A stretch of DNA of 64,000 nt from Trichoplax adhaerens (lineage: Eukaryota > Placozoa > Uniplacotomia > Trichoplacea > Trichoplacidae), in contig NW_002060945.1 of the NCBI RefSeq assembly GCF_000150275.1, positions 2,751,172 to 2,815,171 on the forward strand, written 5' to 3'. The translations under genes and the position numbers were made by a program. The first letter of the stretch is position 1. Every line of letters starts with the position of its first letter. The notes under the pieces were generated by a model, which saw only the letters and a list, made by a program, of their open reading frames with translations, had not been told where the DNA came from and ran no database searches. Of the stretch, positions 1-14,511 are shown piece by piece.

Positions 1-897
1 GGATTATCTGTTAATCAATTAATTATTAATAGTCCAGAATTAAGCCAATTGTTGTTCAGTATGTATTTAGTTATTCGAGTCGAAGAAACTTATTTGGAAT
101 ATAATTTTAAATTCGAGTAAAATCAGTTCTTAGTGAGCTATGGAAATTAGAAGGAGTAATATGATTGTGGATTATCTGCTAAAAGCCACTAAATGCCGTT
201 TTGGCATTTTTCGATTCTTCATGAAGTCCAAACAAAAGTGTAAAATGTAGGCCTAGATAAATTGCGTTTTTTACTTATTAGCCCTACTTCCGAAAGAGGG
301 GAAAACCGACCAAATCCCAAATTTTGCTGACATGTGTTTTAGCAGAGCTTGGTACGATCAAAACCTTCGATCTGATAAGTATGTCAAAGCTGACGTACAG
401 TAGTCATGTAGCGAGCGATAGGTAAAGTAAATGTAGTCAGAGATTAAAAACGACATTAGACGAAACTTGAATTTTAATAACATTACAAGGACGCTTTACA
501 TATGTCCGCCATTAATGATACTGTAAAAGGATCAATCGTATATGTAATTAACAAGTCATAGTATTAACTATAAAATCAGATCATAAAGCTCTGCGAACTA
601 TCACAAGTGAATCTAGGAAATAACTATATGAAACACGTAGGGCAGGATAACTGATTGCCACCTGAAAATGCAATAAAATACTATTTAACATGTTCGTTTA
701 CCTACACAAAGTAAAAGACGAAGCATAGGTAAAGTGACCATGCACTTAAAGAAGACATGGTCTCGATAATTAGGAATTTACGTTCAAAGACCATTGGATG
801 AAATAACATTTTGCTGTCGTAGAATTACAGCGCAAAAGACGAGTTGGTGATGCTCATAATAATAACATAAGGAACTTAATCAATGAAATACAAAAGA
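1..897. other. Intergenic DNA, 3' of RBM8A
   Basis: AT-rich sequence with no open reading frame of note and no recognisable exon on either strand. It lies downstream of the RBM8A stop codon, so its right edge should include that gene's 3' UTR. I saw no clear AATAAA-type signal on the minus strand close to the stop. Confidence 0.5.
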
Positions 898-2260
898 TTA
901 ACGTCTTCGGCCATCTCTGTCATTCCTAATACAGAAAGAAATTACATGGTATTACTTCAGAGATGTAACACATCCAGCAAAGGAAGTTAACGATATACAC
1001 CAGCATAAGATTAATGGGGTACAAATTAATATTAGCGATTTACCTCTTAAGACCCGATGTCTGAGGTCCTTTTACAAAACACCAGTCAACCTTAATAGTT
1101 TGCTCCAATAAATTTGTACCATTCAGGTTATCTATAGCAGCCTGAGCTTCTTTTTTAGTCTCAAATTCAACTAATGCATAACCCTAGCAAATTAGTGTTA
1201 GACTAGTATTAGAAGATGAGATTGATTAAAAGAGCGGCTGGTATCGAATCTATAATATTGTCTGACCTTGATAAAACCTGTACGACGATCTAGATTTAAA
1301 TGGAGATTTTTCACATCTCCGTATTCGGCAAATTTTTCGTATACATCATCCTCTTGGGCTTCCTCATGGATATTTGCAACGAAAACGATCCATCCTTCTA
1401 CAGCTAAATTCATTATCAAGGTGATCAGATATACCACGAAAGACCAAAATGTTACCAGCAATAACTTACATCTTTGGGGTCCAGTAGCATAGTCACCGTC
1501 TACATCCATGGATTCATATTGTAAATTGGAACCTTTCGCTTCCTCACCGTCATCTAAAATTGGAGACAATTAGGAAATTGATCCATTGTAAGTTAGGAAA
1601 ATGCTGTAATGACGAAAAAGGAACTAGCGATAATTCACAACTGTAGAAAGTTGAAGTGACGAATCAACACAATTTTTAAAACTGATTAAGAAAACTAAGG
1701 GTGCATCGTCCATTTACGCTATTGTACATGCCAAGAGTGTTAGCTACAGTAAACTGATAGTCAGCATCAAATTGTTGCCTGTATAATTTCTTTTAATTCA
1801 TTGTGCATTTATGAATTTGCTACAATGAATCGATCATTACGACGATGACAAAGCTAAGGTTGGTGCGTAGTCTAACTAGAGGATCGATTGATGAGGCAAA
1901 CAAGACTAAACTTTTGCTGAATCATGAATAGTATTATGATGATACACTAATCAGTTCTTCTATCAGTGTGAATATCCATAGAGAATATTAGAGTCTTTCA
2001 ATAGCATTATACTAAAGCAACGTCAAAGCACTTCTTTAAGGCTAACCTTGGAAACCTCGACCCTTTCGTTTCTTGGCTGATTGTTTTAGTTTCTGGATGG
2101 AGTCTACAATTATAACAAAGTATAGAAAGGTATCCATTTATTGATCGTTTATAAGGAATACTTGTAGAATCCATTTCCTTCAGAAATGATTACCGTCTCC
2201 ATCATCCATTTGAAATTCATCGCGCTCTTCGGCAGTTGGTTGCAATTCGAGTTCCGCCAT
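898..2260 (-). CDS. RBM8A: RNA-binding protein 8A (Y14), exon junction complex core
   Basis: Six coding exons on the minus strand join in frame: 2194-2260, 2047-2103, 1470-1553, 1267-1403, 1044-1183 and 898-925, giving 170 aa (human RBM8A is 174). The acidic N-terminus is followed by a [18 protein letters not shown] stretch that matches the human basic segment, then one RRM. RNP2 lies at about residues 75-81 (IVFVANI) and RNP1 at about 115-122 (KGYALVEF). The conserved VDWCFVKGP follows and a short Arg-rich tail (GRRR) ends the protein. In the known family Y14 pairs with MAGOH and is clamped on spliced mRNA by eIF4A3, marking exon junctions for export, localisation and nonsense-mediated decay. 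The start is the first ATG in a compact 5' exon. The fourth intron starts GTCAGA, a weaker donor. The 66-nt third intron is a multiple of three and has no stop in frame. Confidence 0.95.
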
Positions 2261-2284
2261 CTTGACGACCACGCTGTGAGGAAA

Positions 2285-2515
2285 TGATGAAAGGTACTGT
2301 ACCATTTGTACTGTATAGGACAGTATAGACTAAGATTTTGTCCATACAAACTACTACTTAGTTACTCGATCACCGTTAGCCTATAAGGTATTTTACTTCA
2401 AAAAAATTGGGGGTTGCCTAGGGCACTCTGGATGTGAAAACTGCACGGTACAATACCACACTACAGTGTATTATACTGTAGAGATCCGAGTGCATTGTAC
2501 TGTACACTCTAGCAG
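2285..2515. repeat. TACTGTAC palindrome cluster 5' of RBM8A
   Basis: A run of short self-complementary words (GTACTGTA, TACAGTATA, ACTGTACAC and similar) starts about 25 bp upstream of the RBM8A ATG. The same word family recurs near 19.5, 35.0, 35.7, 37.2, 37.5, 61.6, 62.0 and 62.3 kb. It does not code. Confidence 0.6.
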
Positions 2516-2928
2516 CACGGAACGCTGGACGAGCGGATCATTTCTTCGATACAGCTAGCAGTTTACTGTATGAAACCATCCTTCGATTATGTATAGGTGC
2601 TATAAACTGTGCATAATGCGGAGTGTTGCATATGGAGAGCAGCGTCGCTGATAACCGTTAATAAAATAACTTGGAGTTCATTAACTTTAGTTCGACTCGT
2701 TTCTCCACACTTGGCTCAAGTCTTGAGGTACTTTTGAATGGTTTAACCACCTTAAAACGGATCATCAATCGAGTTGTTAATGTGGAGGCGAATGGCCTGA
2801 AAGGATCGTCGATTTGGAGTATCTATTTGTCTTAAAATAGGAGAAAAATCGAATTGATACAAGGTATGAGAATATACCGGATACTGTAGCTTGAGTATAC
2901 GAGTACTGTATAGGGCTTGAGCTCGCGG

Positions 2929-3360
2929 GAAAGACAAATAATTACCAGAGTTTGCAGTCAATAATTACCCTTCTATTTTTAATTATATACTATGAGATAT
3001 ATATATATATATACGCGCATCTATTATTCACCAGAAGTTAAATGCATATAGTGACGAATTAAGGTAAGTATACGACACAATTTCCAATACTGTAATAGGA
3101 CTAGTAAAGCCCATCGCTGATAAGTGTTATTGTGTGATATATCATCATATTGATTAGCTAGCTTGTAATACGTACGATATGTTATTTATGGATATTGGAT
3201 TACACTTGTAGAACTTACAACTTAATGTGGTGAGAATACCATCATAGACTTGGCTTAACTTTGCTGTATAACTTTCGAGATTATTTGGAATAAAATGAAC
3301 TACCTATCTATCATAGGTCTCTCAGCATCTTTAGTATGCACTGTAGGAGAAAGACAAATA

Positions 3361-3393
<33 letters not shown>

Positions 3394-3725
3394 ACCAGTC
3401 TACGATCAATGATGACTGTATTATTGATTATTCGCTAGAGGTTAAATAGTGTGAAGTTATTAAGAGAAGTATATGGCACAATGTTCAGTACTATAGTAGA
3501 ACTAGTAAAGTCCATGGCTGATAAGTGTTGATTTATGATATAAATATATTGATTAGCTACCTTGTACTACGTATGTTATTTACTGTATGGATACTTGATT
3601 ACACCAGTAGAACTTACTGTACAAGTTAGCGTGATGAGAATCCTCTCATAGACTCGACTTAACTTTACTATATAACTTTTAATATTATTATTATCTGGAA
3701 TAAATAAACAGCCTATCGGTCAATT
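2929..3725. repeat. Diverged two-copy tandem duplication, unit about 410-420 bp
   Basis: Copy 1 (about 2929-3348) and copy 2 (about 3349-3725) both begin GAAAGACAAATAAT and continue through matching blocks. These include a TA microsatellite (2996-3013 and 3358-3393), GAACTAGTAAAG-like and GCTGATAAGTGTT segments, and a shared tail ending near GGAATAAA. The period is 420 bp at the left end and 410 bp at the right, so small indels have accumulated. The block sits in the divergent intergenic space between RBM8A and ULK4. Confidence 0.8.
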
Positions 3726-3911
3726 AGTTCATATAATTAGTTCTGCGGATAAATTACCTATGCTGATAGTATACGGATGGAACTGATAGCTTTCATTCCT
3801 TTTAATTAATTAAACATGATAATGTCTATTTGGTAGATATTCGTCATTGAACTCATTTTAGCTATATCATGTTATTATATTTGTAGTCCATATAGTGTAT
3901 GGCCGTCTGTC

Positions 3912-6900
3912 ATGGAGAATTATATTTTATATGATGAAATTGGACGTGGTGATGGATCAATAGTATATAAGGGCAGAAAACGAGGTGCTATTGAATTTGT
4001 TGCTATTTATTGTATTGAGAAATCCAAGCGTGCAGAAACTACCAACAGAGTAAGTACAGTACGTATGGTGTAGCAATGATATGTGACGGAATGAGCATAC
4101 AAGCCGATGTATTAGCAAATATTTATAACCACAGTGAATAGATTAGTTGTGAGTTGCGACCAATTGTTTCGTATTATTCGTACAATATTTTGAGGTTATA
4201 TTCATTTTAATTAATGGCAGTACACGCTCGTAAAAGTCCAATAATAAAAATCTTCATAGATGGTTTATACTTTATAGTAATACATTTAGAATTAGTCTGG
4301 CTAACTAATTTTGGTGATGCAATTCTAGTAGCTTATATCAAGCATAGCGACGCTAGCATATGCTCTTTCCAACACAGTAATTTATCTGCGTATTAATAAA
4401 TATAATGACAATTAGTGTCTCTATCAAGGCAATGAGAAATCATTAGAACGATTACCAACAAAGCTGTAAACAAATATTAATCAATGTCATCGCTTTAGGT
4501 AAGATTAAGCCAGGGACTGAAACATCGATGTATGGTTGAATTTCACGAATGGTATGAAACTTCAAAGCATTTATGGTTAATAGTTCAGCTTTGTACAGGA
4601 GGTAGCCTCCAAGAAATACTCAATCAAGACGGTTGCCTACCAGAAGAATCGATCCGTAATTTTGGTGTCGATTTAGTGATAGGCCTTTACACTATACATT
4701 CTTTAGGGATTGTTTTCTGCGACTTAAAGCCTTCCAAGGTATGCTATATTTTCTAAATTGTAGAAATTTCATTAGTTTTATTAATTAATGAACAATTCGC
4801 GTAGAAATTTGTAACAATTATTTTTTAAAGATAACGATGGCTAATTTATATATAAAGAATAACATAAAAGTTAATTATTCTCGAAAACTCACGGACTTTG
4901 TATTTAATAATAATAAATTTCATAATTTCAGCTCTTGCTTGACGGTACATGGGCAATTAAATATAGTAATTTCAATCATGCACGATTGCTTGGTGAAAGG
5001 TTAGATTTTCTTGATGGAACAGACAGTGATAGCAGCGATGAACAAAGTGACAGCGAAGAAGTTAATGTGAAAAAAGTTTCAGATAAAAAAACTGGAATGC
5101 CATTTACGCCATACTTGGCACCAGAAGTAATGTTGTTTGGGCAGTTCTCGCCTGCATCTGATTTATGGTCAGTGGGATGTTTGCTTTACCGAATGTATAC
5201 AGGTACATTGCATAGTATCAATTTTTTAACCCCTAAAACGTACCTAATAAATCGTTGGCGTTACTGGCATTGATGGTAGCTAGTAGCTGTTACCACGATT
5301 TTAGCGATTCTTATAGGACTGATTTTTCACTATACGATTTACTGATATTTACTTAGGTAATCTACCTTTCCAAGGAGAAACGACTGCTGAGTTGGCGAAT
5401 AATATTTTACAAAACGATCCCCCTTTTCCGACTTCTCCAAGTGGGTATCTTGCTAAGTAGCTAAGTAGTGATAGAGTTGTTAATTGAAAAATAAGAATTA
5501 ATGATGATGTAACCATTGCTTCATAACATATATAGTACATAGTGAAGAAATATCTGCAGAATTTTTAGATTTAATTAGTGGACTCTTGCGAAAAGATCCC
5601 AATGAAAGGTATTCTATAGGAAAATTTATTTATTCGATAGATCAGTGGACATCGCTGATGACTTACGATAAGAATATTTATGCAGGTATGATTGGTCCAG
5701 AGTATGCTCTCATGAAATGTGGAAAAACAAGATCGTAAATCAATTAAAGGAAGATGGTTTAGATGAATCTAGAAGTACCCTTGATAATTCTGTTCAATCA
5801 ATACTTGGTGGTGATAATAATAACAATTCATCATTTCTGGATAATAGCACAAATATATCACAGAATGAAAGTGTTGACGAGAATTCAACACTTTATCAAG
5901 GTAAGTAGTCGGCCTAGGTTTGATTCGATAAATATTAAAAACGAACGTTGATTAATTTTCCTACTTAGTTCTACTTTGCATTTTCAATTTTAATATACGT
6001 GTATAATAGGATCTGTGATAAGACCATTGACCGCTCCAGAGGATTCACGCCGAAATAAGCCTGTATGCTTTAGCTTAAGGTTAATAAAATCATAATTTAT
6101 TGAAATCACAGATTACATTAAATCCAAGTCAGGAAGCTAAGACTTTTATGTCCTTTTATAGTTTGCGCCCTCATTCATCCCTTAACTTTCTAACCACTGA
6201 ATCTGAGCAACCAAACCTATTTACGATCATCGAAAAAAACGACCAGAATATTCTGGAAGACGTTGAGGAGGAAGTTGAGCAATCTAAGGGACTTGAAGAA
6301 ACTGTAGCGCAAAGTACGGACGAAGTTTCCACTATGCAAAATGTGGTCAGTCAGTCATACAGTGATACAGAAGTTTTCGTTAGTGGTAGTAGCGAACTGA
6401 AGCAGCCTTTAGTTGAAAAAGTTCAGTTGCCAGAGCTTGATGATAGCCTAGATGAAACTCTGCCTATGGATACACCAAAAGGAGATAAAAGAATTTCCAG
6501 AAAAAGCACAGTACAGCAGCATATTAATACGTTATCGTTATCAATTATCTAAGATCTTAATTGTGTGTTGACATCTTTGAAAATTAAACGTAAGATATAT
6601 CTTGTTGCAGCCTGCAAATGAAGAATTTGATCAAATTACCGTTCCTGAAGCCATCTCAGAATTGCTTTATCATGATAGTGATTTAGTTGCTTCTCCCATT
6701 CTGGAAACTCATCGTGTAAGCTTGAGCATAATTTAGTAATATATTTTTATAGAATCGTTATCGACTATTTAGTCATTTACTGGCATGCACATATAGTAAA
6801 TAATGTATGAATAATTTACATTATTTGTGTAGACGCAGAGGAGTCGTTCCTTGAAATGGGATGCTAAATCTTTGTCATTTCCTTCACACACTGGTAAACG

Positions 6901-9900
6901 GGTTTTAAGAATTTTTTACTTACTGGGACTGTAATAAAATTGTTGAAAGTTATGATTTAATCTTAAATTACTGAATTTATAAACATAGCTGAGCAAATAG
7001 TAGAATTGACCGACGAAGAACAGCAATCTCATTTGCAGTTAATCCAGGAAACGTTGCAATCGAGCGGTAGTAATATGCAGAGGATAAAATTGCATGCAAT
7101 TACATACCTAACTTCCATATCATCTAACTCTTCCATCGCGGATTTAGTATTTCATTCTGACTTGGTATGTTGGCATAATCATTGTGATTAGTTCGCTATT
7201 ATAAACTTTGCAGTATAAGGTGATACAATATATTTTTTTTTTAGTTAATTGCGCTAGCTATCATATTAAAGTCCCCGGCTATTCTGGAAATGTAAGGACA
7301 ACAATAAATTTCTTAATTCAATATAATTACCTTTATAATATGCCACTATATTTAATTATTGCTCACACCAACAGAAAGGAAAAGATTGCTAAGTGTTTTG
7401 GTCTCATTATATCCAGTGCAACCATGATTAAACGAGAATTTAATATATCAGAGGTATGAATTGGTCTTATTCTTGCTATCAATTTTTAGATTTGTTGAAT
7501 ACCCTTCATACGTATATTCTCTCTATAGCTGTTTGGAATGGCTACTGATGCTCTTCGTGACAGTATACGAAATGTAAAGTTAAAACAGGTTTGTTTGCAT
7601 TATTATCTAGAGTTGAATTATCTCGATGTATAGTTTTTAGAATGTTTTACTAATTATATAACTGTGCATCTAGACTCTTACTGCAGCATTGGGAGAACTG
7701 ATATATTTTGTTGCATCACAGGTTATATACGTATAGCTTCATAATAGATAAGAATAACCTTTCACTATTTTAAGGGTATTTTTTTAAATGTTTATAAAAT
7801 TTAAATTAACTGTATTCCTTCATATAATATAGGAGATGAAAAGTAATTCAGTCATTTCTAACTGGGAAATTCCTTCCGCTAGTTATGTTATGATAGTAAA
7901 GTGTTTGCAAGGGGTTAGTAGATATGCTGTTTTCTTCTATTGTGTGCGGTGTATTTAAAAGAATTGACTGCGATGTTAGGTACTGGTATCTTATATACAA
8001 AATACGTATATTAAATAAAGGAATTACTTAATTAAAAATTAGGGTGATCCGATTGTACAACAACATGCTGCAAAAACGATAGAAAGCGTAGCTGTGATTG
8101 ATTCTAGGCCTAGTAAGGTACTACTCAATTGCATTAACAGAGTTTCTTACCATTAAATCTAAATATACGTGTAGTGATGTTACCGAAAATTATAATTCAG
8201 AAACTAGCTACTCCTGGTACTGCACAAGCTTTATGGAATTTATTTACTCATTCGTCAAGCGACGCTTTATGTGCTACAGCTATTTCGGTTAGTTCACTAA
8301 TGATAGTTCGATTACTAAGTACAAAAATAATGCAATAGTTAAAATGCATAATACACGTATACGTATTAATAAATTGATGATTGAATTACAGGCATTAAGT
8401 CGTCTAAATCGGAAATCTTCCTCTATCTTCAATCATATTTATGACAGAGTTGGTTTACAAACTATTTTAAAATCGCTTTCGACAAATGTCGGAAAAATTT
8501 CTCAGGTGAGTTATCGTTGGTTCAGTTGTTTCATAATGCGAGTGTGTAGATCCGACGCATTAACTTGACTTGTTGCTCGTGGCTAATCAAAATTATGCAC
8601 CTTTGTTTTATTAGTCTTTGATAACGATGCTTATTTCAACACTGTTCAGTGGGCAATTGTTTGTTAAGAGAATGGTCCAAGACAAGGTTTAGCTTGATAA
8701 TATCAATTTGGATTAAAAGTCCGTTATTTTACAAATTCCTTATTTTAATCGTTTACATTAACAGCAACTTGTAACAACCTTAATACACCTTCTTGAAAAT
8801 TCCTCATACGTTATCCGGGGTAAAGCATACTTGGCAATATCACAATTAATCAAGCTTAGTCAGGATGCCGCACTGACTTGTTGTCAAGCTAGGTAATTAT
8901 GCAGATATTAAGCTGCTGTTGCGTATCAAAACTGAATAATACCTAGATCATAACTATATAAGAATTTGTATACTTACTTAAGGAGTTATTGCATATTTTT
9001 AATCTATCAATGCTTACCTATTAGATTATTAGTCTTTATTGAAAGAGACAACAAAATACAGCCTCACTCTAAGGACGAGTTACATGATCAACAGCAATAT
9101 GCTTTGAAATGTCTAAAGTGTGTCGTTGATGTATATTTGGAAGCTGTTCCTAATATATTTGGTAATCCTAAAATGAAGTTACTTTTAGTGGTAGTTATTG
9201 CCTTATAAAAGTCGCTAGCCTCTCTATATAATTCATCAGCTTATATTGGAATCGTACGTTACATGCTGTGTAGCGCTGAAAAATGTTAAAAGCATTTACT
9301 AACGTGTAACTATTCTGTAAATATGCTACTCCTTGATGAGTCAGATGGTGTGCTGCGGATCCTGGAAGTTGTGTCTGGAAGACGTCATCCGTCATCCTCT
9401 CAAATAAAACAATTAAAATCTAATTTACCTTACTTATCTGTTATCCATCATTTGCTAACGAATCAGGTGAGTATCGTATGATGCTATAGAATAACGTGGT
9501 TGCTTACACACGTATTATACGCAAATATCTAAAAGTAAGCATCTATTAATTGATATGACCTTCATTTGCAATTTAGATATTCAGAAGTAGATTAACGGAT
9601 GATGTCTTTTTAACGAAGTTAAAAGCACTTCTGGTAAGCAATCAATCTCACTATAATAGTATTGGCGCCATAGATTCCAAATTGTAAAATTTGGCATTAT
9701 TCGAGAAGTAACAGTATTTTAAAATCTTCTAGAGCCATGTTATTTCCGTCGATGAAGGGACAACAAGCTTATCTTCCACTTCAGGTTCTTTATACAATTT
9801 GCTTGCACCCTTACTGATATATGTCATTTCCAACCTCCTGTAATTAAACTATGTTTCGAAAAATTACTGCAGCTCCCACTGCTAATGATGACTTTAAGCA

Positions 9901-12374
9901 TATCGTCTTGTCGATGGTACTAACTATATGTCAACAGTCTACTTTGGTCATGAAGCATTATGCACAAGTAAGGCACGACTTCAATTCATTTTGAAATAAA
10001 TGCTGACTATCAGCGGGTACTTAATTCTGATATAATAAATTACATAAATTCATTTTCGTATCGTTAGATGGTCAAAAGTATCATGCCCTCCTTAATAAAG
10101 TTGATTGAGAGCTCTAACGGTAGTTATAGTATTGTTTTATTGTAAACATGAAAGCTATACAAAATGCGTATAAGTTTATGGAATATATCTTGTCATGTAA
10201 GTCTGAATTCGAGTATTTCTTTAATGCATAGGTGATACTCGTGTTCTTTGCTTGCGTGTAATTACTGAAGTTGGAATTCAGTATTTGAACCAATGGAATG
10301 ATACAGACGTTTCTAAGGTATGAGTATAATCTAAAACGTACAACCGTATGTTGATACTTCGATACTGAAGTTATTGGATTAATTTATTGTCTTCGTACAG
10401 GAATACGGTATAATTGACAGAGAGTTACTACAAAAGCTAATTATACTAGAATTATTACCGAGGTAAACATATCTTGATTGACTTAAGCATGTAATAAATA
10501 AACATCGATCAACAAATTTTTTACTATTTGAGCCGTACACAGTTTCAAAATAAATATCTGATAGTTAAGCAATGTCTGGATGTGTATCCTTTCTAAAATG
10601 CTCGTATATATGCAAATGTGGTATATATATACTTTTAGTTACGAAGCCATTCTTAAAGACCAAGATCCGATCCCTACTTATGCAGTTAAGCTGTTGGCAG
10701 TTTTGATCCAAAAGTATCCATCAACATCGAAGTAAGCTTCTACGTTTACTCATTGCAGTTATTGCTATTGTATAGTTACCTTTTAATTTCGAGTCTGGAA
10801 TTGGTAGGATGCTATGAACGTATATCGTTCTTTTACTCTTTTGTCAGGTTTGTGGATCAGCACCATGTGATGGTACCATTATTACATGTATACGAAGTGA
10901 GTTCATAGCTGCATTACTGGCAATCTAGATTTATTCAGCAGTAAAGCTTATAAGATTCTAAATGGTACGGTGATCATAGCAGAACTTGTATTCCTAATTT
11001 TAGGCTCATAAAGACAATATAAGTCAAAATATGCGAGATAATATCGTTGATATATTCTATCACTGCTTGCCGATGAACCAAGAGACTTTTGATATTCTGA
11101 TTAAAAATGGTAAATTCTGTATGAACTTTTAATTATAAGTGGATCTCACTGTTAGTAAACAAACATATTTTGGTAGGATTCGTGACGTATATGGTTCATG
11201 CAGCTGATGAAATAATAAGGGATGACGAAGTAAAGATGGCGACTTTATCACATGCATTGGACATTATGTATCATGAATTAAAATATGTTTCTGGTAAAGT
11301 CAGAGTTGCATTACAGGTACTTACTAGCGATTAATCTTTGGAGTATTTAGTTATGCTCTATATATGGTATTTACCATAAAGAGTAAATATTATAACGGAT
11401 ACTTTTTACCAGACAAAAGAAAAGGAAAAAAATTCAGACTGTCTAAATACGGAACGATTGCTAATTGCAAACAGGCCTGCTGTCAAACTAATTAAACCAC
11501 TTATATGTGAGGTAAGGGTTTATCACAAAGGAAATTTGCTACTTAATGGATGCTTTACCAAATTAGTTACTGAAACTATCTTTGAAATCTGGCAAGCCTC
11601 TATGATAACTCACAGTTTCTTTTATTGTGGCTGTTATTCAGCTAACACGCAATAGCGATAACATAAATGAAAGGGCCCTTAGATGTCTATCTTTAGCGAT
11701 GCAGCTGATAGGCGGAGAGTTTCAGGAGACGTTATCAGCTAATGATATTGTAAGTTATAGCTATTTAGAGCTGCTTGTTGCTTCGTAAGCGTTTGCAATT
11801 TACAATATAGGTAAACATATTTAAAACGAAATTAATCAGTTATTTATTAAATCAATGTGAAGGATTTCTTAATTAAAGCTGTCAAAGTTTCGACCAAGAA
11901 ATATTATAAGAATTTATTCAGGATTATCAAAAGATTTGTAAGGAATACTACTACAGAAATAATGGTTACCTTTATTAATATTAATACCTACGGAGGAAGG
12001 ATGTTTAGACGTAAATTTAAATATTTATTATTTATGCAAATTGTTAGGTTACCACGAACTCCAACAACACCAATTCAATAAGACTGTATGGTGGTGAATT
12101 AATTACGACTTTAAAAGCAATCAAGAGGTATTATAGTACGGTGTAAAATCTAAAAATTAGTTGTAATTATTGGATGTATCACAACGAATTGTACATTAGG
12201 ATTTAGTAAATAGTAGCGTGAGATTACAACTTTGTCGTTCGCTAATTTTTATTATTTCTTATTTAATTGCTGATTATAATTGCTGATTATAATTTCTATT
12301 ACAGTATTGAAAATGAAGCACCAGTAATTGCGACTATCAATGATATTTTATCTCATATTGACGAAAGTTCATAA
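3912..12374 (+). CDS. ULK4: ULK4, Unc-51-like pseudokinase with C-terminal ARM/HEAT repeats
   Basis: A many-exon gene running from MENYILYDEIGRG (ATG at 3912) to a TAA at 12372-12374. The first exons are 3912-4049, 4499-4738 and 4932-5202, and all joins tested are in frame. Exon 2 carries VEFHEWYETSKHLWL and LCTGGSL, which are signature human ULK4 words. The N-terminal domain is kinase-like but degenerate. The VAIK lysine is Tyr (VAIY), HRD reads FCD, DFG reads NFN, and the Gly-rich loop (GRGDGS) and APE (LAPEV) remain. An acidic Ser/Asp insert (about 5020-5060) precedes the activation segment. The rest, about 6.1-12.4 kb, encodes many short exons of helical repeat (for example IERDNK near 9040), as in the family's long ARM-like tail. 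Vertebrate ULK4 acts in cilia and microtubule organisation and binds ATP without normal catalysis. I did not model every exon, so the internal structure is approximate. Confidence 0.93.
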
Positions 12375-14474
12375 TATTGTAACAGATTAAGGTGTTTCTT
12401 TTTTTATTTCGTAAGTATTTCAATCTCTTTGATTCGAAATGATAAATCATGTAATATAAATTTAATTCATCTATATTATATAAAGAATACCAATCAAAAT
12501 ACGCGCAATTGTTCAGATATTATCGCCTACGAGTTAGGCTTTTGTCTTTAACTGTGTTCCTGTAATTTTATGGTAGGGCCTAATTAAGGAATTGTTAGGC
12601 GATAAACTTGCCCTATTTATTAAACGCTAGCCGACTTATACCACATTTTGTAAGGCTATGATGTTAATGCTACTTTGAAGGTGATGGATGACTCCAAATA
12701 TCGATTTAATGGATCTAGTTAAATTAGCTAGTTGAAAAAATTTTTCCTGATATGAAAATATAGCAACCTGTAATTGTCTGAAGAAAGCATGTCCTCAGTT
12801 CAATATTTCATCTATTATAGTTTATGTGTCTTTATTTTAGAGATATCGTACGTCCAACAGCATGCTACATTATTTGATATTCTACCTTATGAAGGCGCGA
12901 TGCTGTTGTATTTTTATTTTGTCTTGCAGCTTTAATTTATTGAATGCCTATTGGCTTATTCTTGGATTGCTTCGTACAATTTAGAAGATAGCATTTGAAT
13001 ATAGTAAATATTTTAATGATCTATGATCATAATCTATTAGCAATAGAATTGCGATACTTCTTATTACTAAGTTTGTGATTTATGTTGTTATCGTCTTTGA
13101 AGTGCTTATTTTGATAAATTAGGATACTTAGAATACTTTATTACAAGCAGTATCCATGTTGTAGCATTTAAAGAAAGCAAGCTAATGTCTATATATAGCA
13201 AAAGCTGTACATGTGAACGCATAGAAATAAAGACTAGAGCATATTAAAACGTTAATCTTATCTCATCTATTGTTGATATGTGATTGATAAGATCTAGCAC
13301 TAAGAGCGTATTCTATTATAGTAAAATCTACTTTGGACACTATTTTAGTGGGCAGTAGGACTATTTAAGGTACTAAAGCTGCGTTGGTAAGATTATACAT
13401 ATACGAACTTAGTAGATACCTTACTAGATAGATTAAACCAGTATTTTATCTGATCACACAGTCATACTTGTTTTGACTAGATCATGGTTATCTGGCCGTA
13501 AATAATTTACTAGTTACCTAGGTTCATTCATAATTATTGTTTAGGTTTCAACAAGATACACTTTATACTATAACTTTAGTATCATATTTTCTGGCCTATT
13601 GATTGTCACTATTGCTAATCCGTTTCGAACAACGTTTGCCATTTATTCTTACATACGAGATCCTCTTCGCTATTCTAAACTACTTGTAATGGGGATATAA
13701 TGTGATTATATACGATATAGGGTATAAATGCGGCGAAATTGATCCTTATTATAGCATAAAGAAGATGTAAATAGAATTGCTAGTTATTAATCAACAATTG
13801 CATAACAATCGCTCATAGAGATGTTGCCTTTTAACAAACTCAAAAAGTAAGATTTTCAATATGCATACTATTGCACAAATTTAGGCGATATTTGTATTTT
13901 AGCTTAGCCATTAATCTTTGCTTAGTAATACATATATTATCTTGCAAGAGGCAAAATTAATACTATCTTCATATCTTCGCACTAATAGATTGTCAGTAGG
14001 TAGTAATTTAATTTACTCACTTCATCTAATTTAGCAATGTCATCGCCTATTCATTTTAATGCCATGGCTACTGCCAAGAGCTCATTAAATTTGGCAAGAA
14101 TAAGAGGTTGATATTTTTGACAGTAGATTGACAGCTAAGTCTTTACTGTATCCCCACTAATGAATTATCGATTAAATAGGTTGTAAGCAAGCGATATAAA
14201 TAACTATAAATGAAGTATTTACGTAACAAAAGGACAGCCATGTTTAATATATGCATAGTTGGCATAGGTGGACCGACAACGGAGTTAAATCAATAACAGT
14301 AACAGACAAAAGCATTTCTTCTCCAATGCCAATCGTCAATTATGCTAAACATTATGTTAACATTAATGTCAACCAATAAATAATAGTAATACAAATCTGT
14401 CGATATTAGTAGCAAACAGAATCTTTCAAGTAAAGCAATCCGGAGTATTAAAGTTAAACTTATTGTGTATAATA

Positions 14475-14511
14475 CATGCTACGAAAGCAAAGAATGCTTT
14501 ATTATAGCATG
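14475..14511. repeat. Nested perfect hairpin
   Basis: Outer arms CATGCTA/TAGCATG enclose inner arms AAAGCA/TGCTTT with a five-base loop, so a 37-base segment can fold into a two-stage stem. It stands alone in non-coding AT-rich sequence. It could be chance, a transposon end or a structured RNA. Confidence 0.4.
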
